From contig NZ_CP089981.1 of the NCBI RefSeq assembly GCF_021389975.1, positions 4,985,501-5,049,500 of the forward strand: a stretch of DNA of 64,000 bases. Reading direction: 5' to 3'. Origin of the DNA: Fulvivirga ulvae (GTDB lineage: Bacteria > Bacteroidota > Bacteroidia > Cytophagales > Cyclobacteriaceae). Position numbers and translations under genes: made by a program. Of this stretch, positions 26,301-32,960 are shown piece after piece. Under the pieces are notes generated by a model. That model was not told the origin of the DNA, ran no database searches, and saw nothing but the letters and a program-made list of their open reading frames with translations. Position 1 is the stretch's first letter. Each line of letters opens with the position of its first letter.

Positions 26301-27015
26301 CATGAACAATATCCCGCAGGATAAACCCGGCTTTGTAAACCCGGTAAAACCAGTGACCCATAATCAGTTAACAGAAAAAGAGAAAAGCGAAGGATGGAAA
26401 CTGCTTTTTGATGGCAAGACTACAGCAGGATGGAGAACCTTCAAAGAAGATAAGATTGGCTCAGCATGGAAAGCCGGCAATGGTACACTTTACCTTGACA
26501 ATTCGAAGAAAAAAGACTGGCAGGTAGTAGGTGGAGGAGATATCATCACCGATAAGGAATATCAGGATTATGAACTGATGCTGGACTGGAAAGTTGAAGA
26601 AGGAGGTAATAGCGGTGTCATCTATAATGTAGTTGAAAACGACGATTACGAGTATGTATGGCAGACGGGACCTGAGATGCAGATCCTTGATAACCTCAAG
26701 CATCCCGACGGACGTATTGAAATGCATAGGGCTGGTGATCTTTACGATATGATAGCCACCCGGTTCGTTACCGTTAATCCGGGAGGGGAGTGGAACCATG
26801 CCAGGATCGTTTCAAAAGATGGCCATGTGGAGCATTGGCTGAATGGTTATAAACTGGTGGAGTTCCGGATGCACACACCCGAATGGGAAGAAATGATTAA
26901 AGGCAGTAAGTTCAAGGATATGCCAGCCTTCGGTAAAGCTAAAAAAGGCCATATTTCGCTGCAGGACCACGGTGATAAAGTGTGGTTCAGAAACATTAAG
27001 ATCAAGGAATTGTAA
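23326..27015 (+). CDS. Four-domain lipoprotein: cytochrome c + PA14 + sorbosone-dehydrogenase-like propeller + 3-keto-disaccharide hydrolase (DUF1080)
   Basis: A 1229-residue periplasmic lipoprotein (MKKTLLIVVALFSLISC). Order: an unassigned N-terminal domain (about 25-240); a small cytochrome c with heme motif CKTCH at 267-271 and a candidate axial Met in VPMTAHPDL; a PA14-like domain (about 417-508, DDGSKLYINDKLVIDN); a beta-propeller like PQQ/heme-associated L-sorbosone dehydrogenases (about 545-985, RVGGMDFLSDGRLVV, LRTPNGIGIG); and a complete C-terminal DUF1080 domain (about 1023-1229, GWKLLFDGKTTAGWRTF, WQTGPEMQILDN, SLQDHGDKVWFRNIKIKEL). DUF1080 includes hydrolases of 3-keto-disaccharides. 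One chain could thus oxidise a glycoside, pass electrons to heme and hydrolyse the keto product. This coupling is inference. Neighbours (dehydrogenase, isomerases, TonB receptor) agree. Confidence 0.85.
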   Translation: MKKTLLIVVALFSLISCTKEEKIRERPRNPWVFRSVLDEQPRIITVALHDELYVAYDARYGGLYKAWKGGVNFDGAVYTTKHGPQPTAKGYAYYANKLNDTQWVLLKNGAEVKPEVDFKGYQFKNGQVYFKYELKDDQGNAIQVEEVPEYTSKKGQNGLSRTFSVANVPQGVQVGMKTSLTNMKEDKDYETSGEFKVTDQKKDMYTSGSTHTVDGLLVLSNDGETELSVYYHPGFDQEMAGEETEPKAAVAEGPIMEGKQLIENSDCKTCHNETKKTVGPAYLDIAKRYDNSEASAIDLAQKVINGGSGNWGEVPMTAHPDLQEVDAKKMMAYVLSLDNEPPKEQQEAKEEDLMLGVASIKLQLNEQNEAFKAGGEELNDGLAANAYIWNDYNTGFDELVKTTAPVASGVVPAIHFDNASDMGELREDVYIEFKGFVDVAETSNYVFRLVSDDGSKLYINDKLVIDNSGFHDPEAKDGEVYLQKGPNKLKIEYNQGKGNAVLSFQWAKYGDNKFSVVPASALKHRNDMFKEVIPYIAPEKLKKSIPGDQKPLVDVHPAFDLFQARPDDFEPRVGGMDFLSDGRLVVCTWDSVGPVYIVEGVATGDPAQMKVKQIASGLAEPLGLKVVDDEIYVLQKHELTKLIDHNGDEMIDEYQTVSDDWKVSANFHEFAFGLEYKDGHFYAALAIAIMPGGASAHPQIPDRGKVIKISKDDGSIEFIAHGLRTPNGIGIGVDGELFVADNQGDWLPSSKIVHVKEGAWYGSRAVDFEGTANLQETLPLVWLPQDEIGNSPSTPSYLDLGPYKGQMIHGEVTHGGVKRVFVEQVEGKYQGAVFRFIQGLEAGVNRLTWGPDGDLYIGGIGNPGNWQQNDKLWHGLQRLHYNGKTAFEPLAIRARTNGIEVEFTQPIAADQGQNIHDYVVKQWYYKPTEDYGGPKLDLKTLNIKSLHMSDDRTKIFLELEGMEANHVVHFRIVNPFTSNEKQSLWTTEGWYTMNNIPQDKPGFVNPVKPVTHNQLTEKEKSEGWKLLFDGKTTAGWRTFKEDKIGSAWKAGNGTLYLDNSKKKDWQVVGGGDIITDKEYQDYELMLDWKVEEGGNSGVIYNVVENDDYEYVWQTGPEMQILDNLKHPDGRIEMHRAGDLYDMIATRFVTVNPGGEWNHARIVSKDGHVEHWLNGYKLVEFRMHTPEWEEMIKGSKFKDMPAFGKAKKGHISLQDHGDKVWFRNIKIKEL

Positions 27016-27106
27016 GTTCAAAGGCTTAACCAAGGGATAGGATGTGTGCCGGAGTGGCTTACCATGAAATAAAAACTATATCATAATCAGAAACTGTTGT
27101 TCCATA

Positions 27107-27132
27107 CTGCCTTGCCATCCGGCAAGGCAGTA
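27107..27132. repeat. Intercistronic perfect 11-bp stem-loop
   Basis: ACTGCCTTGCC (27107-27117) pairs exactly with 27122-27132 around the loop ATCC. It lies in the 142-bp gap between the DUF1080 fusion gene and the Tat-exported isomerase gene. No T-run follows, so it is more likely an mRNA-stability or partial-termination element than a full terminator. Confidence 0.6.
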
Positions 27133-27157
27133 AGAGGCAGCCCAAAACCAAACAAAG

Positions 27158-28030
27158 ATGAAAAACCATACCAGAAGAAGCTTCATAAAATACAGTGCAT
27201 TGGCAGGCGTTGGCCTGATGGTCATACCTTCCTGTCTGTCCCAGGCGGCTCCAGCTACAGGTATTCAGCTTTACACCCTGCGCGACCGGATGGCGGAAGA
27301 TCCGGCAGCCACGCTTGGCAGAATAGCGGCTATGGGTTATAAGGAAGTGGAATCAGCCGGATATGGAGAGCGGCAGTACTATGGTTTATCTGCCAAAGAG
27401 TTCAGAAAGCTGCTGGATGATAATGGGTTAAAAGCTGTAAGTGGCCACTACCTCAGCGGGAAACAGGCACCAGAGAAACAAGGCTCTCTGACCAATGGCT
27501 GGGAGCAGGCCGTAGAAGACGCACTTGAAGTGGGGCAAAAATTTATGGTGTGCGCCTACCTTTTTGATTTCGAAAGGGAAACCCTGGATGCCTATAAAGA
27601 AACTGCCGCATTGCTCAACAAATGCGGTGAGATTGCCAAAGAAAACGGTATTCAGCTTTGTTACCACAACCATGCCTTTGAATTTGAAACACTTCAGGGC
27701 GAAGTGCCTTATGATATTTTACTTTCAGAAACAGATAAAGAACTGATAAAAATGGAACTGGACCTGTATTGGACCCGGAAGGCGGGTGTTGATCCCATAC
27801 AATTGTTCAAAGAAAACGAGGGACGTTTCCCACTCTTTCATGTAAAGGACATGAATGAAGCCGGTGAGTTTACGGCAGTAGGTACCGGAGTGATTGATTT
27901 TGATCAAATATTTGCCAATAGAGACAAAGCAGGCCTGAAGCACTTTTTTGTTGAGCAGGACAGAATAGAAGGAGACCCTTTTGAAAATGTAAAAACCAGC
28001 TACAACAACCTGCAGGAGATCATTGCATAA
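27158..28030 (+). CDS. Tat-exported sugar isomerase/epimerase-like TIM barrel
   Basis: 290 residues. The N-terminus has a twin-arginine signal (HTRRSFIKYSALAGVG), so the folded, metal-bound protein would be exported to the periplasm. The rest is a xylose-isomerase-like TIM barrel with candidate metal ligands in LCYHNHAFEFE, MELDLYWT, LFHVKDMNE and FVEQDRI. Export places it with the DUF1080 lipoprotein rather than with the cytosolic Gfo/Idh/MocA enzyme. It may act on a periplasmic keto-sugar, as an isomerase or an eliminating lyase; the sequence does not decide. The next gene starts 7 bp after its stop, so they are co-transcribed. Confidence 0.84.
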   Translation: MKNHTRRSFIKYSALAGVGLMVIPSCLSQAAPATGIQLYTLRDRMAEDPAATLGRIAAMGYKEVESAGYGERQYYGLSAKEFRKLLDDNGLKAVSGHYLSGKQAPEKQGSLTNGWEQAVEDALEVGQKFMVCAYLFDFERETLDAYKETAALLNKCGEIAKENGIQLCYHNHAFEFETLQGEVPYDILLSETDKELIKMELDLYWTRKAGVDPIQLFKENEGRFPLFHVKDMNEAGEFTAVGTGVIDFDQIFANRDKAGLKHFFVEQDRIEGDPFENVKTSYNNLQEIIA

Positions 28031-28037
28031 ACCGGGA

Positions 28038-30359
28038 ATGCTTTTGTTGAGAACGTACCTCTTACTTTTACTGATGGTTTCAGGTTTTTTGCTACGCGCT
28101 CAGAAGCCAAGGCAACAGGTAAGGGGCTGTGTTTTTGATCAGATATCCAGGCAGCCTGTAGAAGGTGTGCAGGTATATCTAAAGGATACAGATCCATTGC
28201 TGGGAACTGCTACGAATGAGCAGGGAGCCTTCGAAATAGAAAGTGTACCTGTTGGCAGGTACGTTTTGGTAATTAGCCATATTGGCTATGACCGCAAGTA
28301 CGTTGATCTGGTGGTGGAAGGAGGGAAGCCTGCCTACATCGAAATGGAGCTGGCCCCCGCTTACAATGAGCTGGAGGCGGTAACCGTAAGTAGTCAGCCA
28401 TTTATAGCTGATGTTGATGCTGTCGGAAAACGAAGTATATCTATCGAGCAAACTACACGCTTTGCTGCCAACTATCTTGACCCGGCACGGGTAATGATCT
28501 CGTTCCCCGGAGTAGTGCCACAAAATGATCAGAACAATAACATCATCATCAATGGAAAATCACCTAATGGGCTACTATGGCGTGTAGAGGGACTGGACGT
28601 GCTTAACCCCAATCACCTTTCAAATGCAGGAACTCTAAGTGACCGGCCAACTTCAAATGGAGGAGGAGTGAACGTACTGAGTGCACAAATGCTGGGAGCA
28701 ACGGCGTTCATTACAGCACCCTTTGGAGCGCAATATGGAAATGTAATGTCTGGTGTTATGGGTATGAATTTTCGAAGTGGAGATAAAAAGGAAAACCACT
28801 ATACCGGCCAGGCCAGTCTGATAGGCTTAGACTTGGCCGCCGAAGGACCTTTGAAGCAGGACAAGTCCTCATTTCTCGTCAATTACAGATATTCTACAGT
28901 GGGCTTACTCAGCCAATTGGGCGTTGACTTTGGAGGTGAAGAGATCAACTATCATGATGCCGCCTTTCATATCTCCTTTGATCAGAAGAAAGGAGGCAGG
29001 CTGTCTGTTTTTGGTTATGGAGGAAAGTCCAAAAACGAGTTTGAAGGTATTGACGAACCCAAAGAATGGGAAATTGACAAGGACAGTACTGCGGTTGACT
29101 ACTCATCGGCAACCGGAGCCTTTGGTTTTAAAGAAATCCTGTCAATAGGGCAGCGATCATCATTGTCTTTAGGTACGGCCTTTTCTGCATTTCAAAATGA
29201 GCGTACCTCCAGGGGCTTAACCCGGCAAGGAACAGACTTAGATGCAGAGCATTTTGAAACAGAGAGCTACCAGCTTTCATCCAATGCAGAGTTTGCTTCA
29301 ACCCTTGGGCATACCCGCTTAGTGACAGGGATTACAGCTAATTATACTACCCATGAGGTTTTTGCAGAAGAGATATATACAGGACGCGGCAGGTTAATGG
29401 ATGAAAGTGCAGACGGGTTACTGTTCCAACCCTATATTCAGGCGAATACGCTGCTGGCTCCGAAATGGACTTCTCAGATAGGCCTCAGGCACATGTATTA
29501 CACTTTTAATAACAGTACGTCGTGGCTGCCTTCCGCGGTAGTAAACTACAACGTCACATCGCAGGGCACTATTAGTCTCAATTATAGCCATCAAGCCCGT
29601 TTGCAAAATCCTGAGGTTTATTTTTCTTCAGGCAACAAGCACCTGGAAATGAGCAAATCACACCACACCGGCCTGGGTTATAACCACATATTTATCAAAT
29701 CCTTGCTAACCACCCAGTTGTTTTACGAGCGGCTGTATGACATCCCTGTCAGCGCTGCTCGTCAGAGCTCTTTTTCATTAGTAAACCATTTAAATGATTA
29801 TATCCTTGAGCCCTTAAGTAATCAGGGCAGTGGAGAGATCTACGGGTTAAACCTTTCCTATGAAAAGCCAATGAGCAACGGGTTTTACTACATCGCAAGT
29901 GGCTCCTTGTTTGAGTCCACCTATGAGGGCAGCGACGGTGTAGAGCGAGATTCGAGGTTCAATAATAATTATACCTTCAGCTTTACCGCCGGTAAGGAAT
30001 ATACCAAAGAGAAGGGTGCAGAGGCCGTTAGGGTTACCGGACTTAATGGCCGTCTATTTTACGCGGGAGGCCTGCGTTCAACCCCAATTTCAGAGCCGAT
30101 GTCACAGGCCAATGGAGAAACTATATTTGAGGAAAACAGGGCTTTTTCAGATCAACTGGGTGATTATTTCAGAATGGATTTCAGGGTGAGCTTTAAAAAG
30201 GAAAAAGCCGGCTATAGCAGAATGTTTGCCATCGATATCCAAAATATGTTATCTGTTGAAAATGACGGTTTTCGATATTATGACTTCCGGAAACAAAAAG
30301 CAGAGGTCAAAAAACAACTGGGAATAATCCCGGTGCTGGTTTACAAAGTCGAATTTTGA
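28038..30359 (+). CDS. TonB-dependent outer-membrane receptor with carboxypeptidase-like N-terminal domain
   Basis: Imports large or scarce ligands through the outer membrane using TonB energy. From ATG 28038 the protein has 773 residues: signal peptide (MLLLRTYLLLLLMVSGFLLRAQ), a CarboxypepD-regulatory-like domain (VRGCVFDQISRQPVEGVQVYL ... GRYVLVISHIGYD), a plug, and a beta-barrel ending in a terminal Phe (VYKVEF), the usual assembly signal. It is shorter than a SusC protein and no SusD gene is adjacent. A TTG at 28023 would overlap the previous gene; I prefer the ATG. As the end of the Gfo/Idh/MocA-DUF1080 operon it probably brings in the glycoside to be processed. Confidence 0.87.
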   Translation: MLLLRTYLLLLLMVSGFLLRAQKPRQQVRGCVFDQISRQPVEGVQVYLKDTDPLLGTATNEQGAFEIESVPVGRYVLVISHIGYDRKYVDLVVEGGKPAYIEMELAPAYNELEAVTVSSQPFIADVDAVGKRSISIEQTTRFAANYLDPARVMISFPGVVPQNDQNNNIIINGKSPNGLLWRVEGLDVLNPNHLSNAGTLSDRPTSNGGGVNVLSAQMLGATAFITAPFGAQYGNVMSGVMGMNFRSGDKKENHYTGQASLIGLDLAAEGPLKQDKSSFLVNYRYSTVGLLSQLGVDFGGEEINYHDAAFHISFDQKKGGRLSVFGYGGKSKNEFEGIDEPKEWEIDKDSTAVDYSSATGAFGFKEILSIGQRSSLSLGTAFSAFQNERTSRGLTRQGTDLDAEHFETESYQLSSNAEFASTLGHTRLVTGITANYTTHEVFAEEIYTGRGRLMDESADGLLFQPYIQANTLLAPKWTSQIGLRHMYYTFNNSTSWLPSAVVNYNVTSQGTISLNYSHQARLQNPEVYFSSGNKHLEMSKSHHTGLGYNHIFIKSLLTTQLFYERLYDIPVSAARQSSFSLVNHLNDYILEPLSNQGSGEIYGLNLSYEKPMSNGFYYIASGSLFESTYEGSDGVERDSRFNNNYTFSFTAGKEYTKEKGAEAVRVTGLNGRLFYAGGLRSTPISEPMSQANGETIFEENRAFSDQLGDYFRMDFRVSFKKEKAGYSRMFAIDIQNMLSVENDGFRYYDFRKQKAEVKKQLGIIPVLVYKVEF

Positions 30360-30464
30360 GATTTAAATACATGAAATGAGCATAAACTTAGAGTCCGTTA
30401 ATATACCGGCTGTAAAGCAAGGGTGACTAAGTTTATCTGGAGATTGAAAATAGACCTATTACAC

Positions 30465-30839
30465 ATGAAAATCACGAGCATTATTCTGGCATTGACATTT
30501 CTTGTATTTGCTGCATTACAATACAACGATCCCGACCCATGGCTCTGGATAGTGATCTACGGGTACGTAGCGCTTATCCCAATATTATACCTTTTCAAGA
30601 TTTATCCGGTACGTTTAATCCTCATATCCATTGTAGCCGGACTGATCTACAGCTTTTTCTACATCCCCGGAGTGCTGGACTGGCTGCAACATGGCACACC
30701 ACAGGAGCTGGCCCAGGAAATGAAAGCAACCAAACCATACATAGAAGAAAGCCGGGAGTTCCTCGGCCTTTTAATTGGCCTCAGCGCTTTATTGTTTTAC
30801 TACTTCAAAGAAAGAAAATTGGATAACCCAAAAGTATAA
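30465..30839 (+). CDS. Small TMEM220-family membrane protein
   Basis: 124 residues with four predicted membrane helices. The start MKITSIILALTFLVFAALQYNDPDPW, with the conserved YNDPDP after the first helix, is characteristic of the TMEM220 family, whose function is unknown. I start at ATG 30465; the frame is open to an upstream ATG at 30423, but the added 14 residues (MTKFIWRLKIDLLH) would put charged residues before the first helix and are atypical. The last 16 codons were duplicated 261 bp downstream as part of a tandem repeat. Confidence 0.8.
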   Translation: MKITSIILALTFLVFAALQYNDPDPWLWIVIYGYVALIPILYLFKIYPVRLILISIVAGLIYSFFYIPGVLDWLQHGTPQELAQEMKATKPYIEESREFLGLLIGLSALLFYYFKERKLDNPKV

Positions 30840-31304
30840 TTATTGTCGAAAAAGCTTCAGCAATGGAGCAGCAGGCTTTACTAAGCTTTTCAAGACCAGT
30901 AAAGCTTGCCAAACCTATAGAAAGCTGACCCAAGCCCACAGATCAAATTGAAATTCCGGGTAGATACCAACGTTTCGAATCTTTGTTTGATAGACACCTG
31001 TTAACGGCAATCGGCAAAAGCAGTTGGCAAATAAGAGTAATAAGCATTTTTGCCGTTTTACTATTTCAAAGCAAAAAGATTGGGAAATGCAAAAGTATAA
31101 ATATCGTCGAAAAGGTTCCAGCAATGGAGCAGCACAGCTTTACTAAGCTTTTCAAGACTAGTAAAGCTTGCCAAACCTATAGAAAGCTGACCCAAGCCCA
31201 ACGAATCAAACTGAATTTTCCGGGGAGATATCAACGTTTCAAATCTTTGTTTGATAGACACCTGTTAACGGCAATCGGCAAAAGCAATCGGCAAACTGGG
31301 GTAA
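30783..31304. repeat. Tandem duplication, two diverged ~261-bp units, plus a decayed third fragment
   Basis: Unit 1 (about 30783-31043) and unit 2 (about 31044-31304) align along their full length with scattered substitutions. Shared landmarks are GTCGAAAA, CAATGGAGCAGC, CTATAGAAAGCTGACCCAAG, TTTGTTTGATAGACACCTG and CGGCAATCGGCAAAAGC. Unit 1 begins inside the 3' end of the TMEM220-like gene. Each unit contains a hairpin (GCTTTACT 30875-30882 with AGTAAAGC 30898-30905; GCTTTACTA 31137-31145 with TAGTAAAGC 31159-31167). A worn third fragment with an internal deletion is visible at about 31338-31380. Edges are estimated by eye. From 31380 to 31489 I see nothing. Confidence 0.8.
31053..31100 (+). 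pseudogene. Duplicated 3' fragment of the TMEM220-like gene
   Basis: Read in the parental frame this gives PFYYFKAKRLGNAKV and a stop, against LFYYFKERKLDNPKV and a stop at 30792-30839. Only the last 16 codons are present, as part of repeat unit 2, so it is a gene remnant and not expressed as a protein on its own. Confidence 0.7.
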
Positions 31305-31489
31305 AACAATAGATTTGAATTCCTGATTTCAAGCATTGCCTTACTAAGCTTTCCTAATCTATGAAAAGCTGCCCCAAATCACCCACCAACAGCAGGAGTC
31401 TGAGCTAACATATCTCTTAAAGTGAGTTCTACGCCATTCAAGACAAGTTATCGGACTCTAAAAGAAAAACCCAATGTTTAAACAGCTCC

Positions 31490-31792
31490 TCAAAAATTAT
31501 CAATATAAGGCGCAACCGGCTCTGGCCAGTTCCTTTTGATTACCTCGTACACCCTGTTCACCCAAACATCATCCCTGGCAGCCACTTCACCCACATAACC
31601 ATTCCCACGCGCATTGGTTTCCAAACAAAACCTGACCCCCTCAAGGTCCCGATTCCCCGTAACCCTGGAAAGAAACAGCATGCCGCCATCCGTTACCCGA
31701 AATTGCGTATTTACCGTATCATCCTCAGAACCAATCAGCAACCTCAACCTTTCAATGGTGAAATCATCCTGATCATTAAGATTAATTAGCAT
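31490..31792 (-). CDS. Small hypothetical protein, 100 residues
   Basis: Not a family I recognise. The product is soluble, acidic and of ordinary composition, with no signal peptide or membrane segment. Readable features are an N-terminal MLINLNDQDDFTIERLRLLI, a central FRVTDGGMLFLS followed by GVRFCLETNARGNGYVG, and a C-terminal WVNRVYEVIKRNWPEP. The alternation of hydrophobic and charged residues looks like a small alpha/beta fold, and the composition is unlike frame-shadow translations nearby. It stands alone, converging on the repeat region. I believe it is a real gene but function is unknown. Confidence 0.6.
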   Translation of the reverse strand: MLINLNDQDDFTIERLRLLIGSEDDTVNTQFRVTDGGMLFLSRVTGNRDLEGVRFCLETNARGNGYVGEVAARDDVWVNRVYEVIKRNWPEPVAPYIDNF

Positions 31793-32282
31793 ACCGTAAA
31801 TCTAATTTTAGTGGATTTAAATATCCAATACTAAAGTGGATTTGTTGGTGAAAGAGGAGTAATCGGTGCTCAGGATTTGATAATCGGAAAAACGGTTGGT
31901 AAACAGTAAACGGTGGAAAGAAAGTGTATTAAAGAATCGAAATTTTAAATATTTCCACGGCACTGCTATCCCCTTGAGGGGATTATAGGAGTGTTTAAAC
32001 TGATAAGCAGTGAACAGTAAATAAGTTTTAGTTTAAACAGGTCAACTCTAATCATTGACGAACAGCCAAAGCCACTCTACAGTCCACCCCCGCAGTCGTC
32101 CTGACGGCAGGAAGGATCTACCTAAGTAGTTGCTGCGAACAGTTCTGCCTATGCAGGAAACTGAGTTAGATACTTTATGAAGTTTGGTAAAGCCGCAATT
32201 TAGCTCTGTAAGTTGCCATTCTAAAAAATAATTTATCAGCCAAATACACCGATTACCACTTACTGATACTGAATACCGACAC
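31793..32282. other. 490-bp repeat-rich intergenic region
   Basis: No convincing gene. It contains a short hairpin ATCCCCTTGAGGGGAT at 31968-31983 and a REP-like motif around 32098-32118 (TCCTGACGGCAGGA within it, arms TCCTG/CAGGA). The 15-mer AAGTTTGGTAAAGCC at 32180-32194 is identical to one arm of the hairpin downstream of metF (41193-41207). It looks like degenerate repeat debris. Confidence 0.55.
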
Positions 32283-32825
32283 CTACCACCCATTCACCTC
32301 CAAAAGTCGTTTAATATGCATACAATGATGCTCACCGTGCCATGCATAAAGGGCCGTACCTGCGGCCAGGGATATACCACGTCCGGTTTCTGGGTGAATA
32401 TACTCCCTGCCAAAATCTTCAACTGACAAGCCTTTCAGCAGGTATGTCCACTTAGAGTGAAGGGCTTCAAGTAGCAGTAGTGAATGTTCAACAGGTGCTG
32501 ATTTGGAATCCGTTAACTCCGCCCAGTGCTGCTCTTCGTACACCTTGATCACCGGTCTATCCTCAGTTAGCGCCCATTTAAACCGTACATACCCATTAAC
32601 ATGGCTATCGGGAATATGATGAATAACCTGTCTGACTGTCCAGCCTTCCGGGCGGTATGGGGTATCCAGCTGATCGTTTGAAAGTTTATTTACAAGTTGG
32701 CGGAGCCTTGCAGGAAGAGCCTCTATTTGCTCAATACAGTCCTTTAGCTGATTGGGAGATATGTTTTCAGGCCATTGAAATTTGCCAATAGGATATTTTA
32801 AAGATTCTATTTGATCTGTTGTCAT
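32283..32825 (-). CDS. DinB/YfiT-like putative metal-dependent hydrolase or bacillithiol-type transferase
   Basis: 180-residue four-helix-bundle protein of the DinB/YfiT group. The metal-binding histidines are recognisable: His in RQVIHHIPDSH and the C-terminal pair in WHGEHHCMHI. YPIGKFQWPE at the start and GWTVRQVIHH in the middle are typical of the YfiT/BstA subgroup, some of which transfer bacillithiol to electrophiles. Whether this organism makes bacillithiol cannot be seen here, so the activity is open; detoxification is the likely theme. It is a single gene, diverging from the SpoIIE-type phosphatase gene. Confidence 0.85.
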   Translation of the reverse strand: MTTDQIESLKYPIGKFQWPENISPNQLKDCIEQIEALPARLRQLVNKLSNDQLDTPYRPEGWTVRQVIHHIPDSHVNGYVRFKWALTEDRPVIKVYEEQHWAELTDSKSAPVEHSLLLLEALHSKWTYLLKGLSVEDFGREYIHPETGRGISLAAGTALYAWHGEHHCMHIKRLLEVNGW

Positions 32826-32960
32826 GGATAATTATTTAAGTTTTATAATTTAGCTGACTAATTATATTTATCGAAATTGAACAGCTTGTAGGTACTTACG
32901 ATTTTTTTATGGATTAGTTAAAGCCCCTGATTACCTTATCCGAACCCTGAAATGTTATAA

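Noticed and set aside
30983..31312. 109-codon frame across the tandem repeat
   Set aside because: It is created by the duplicated DNA; the parental reading frame of the copied gene end is a different one.
32048..32293. 81-codon minus-strand frame in the repeat-rich gap
   Set aside because: Trp/Arg/Cys-rich translation of repeat DNA that overlaps the DinB-like gene end.
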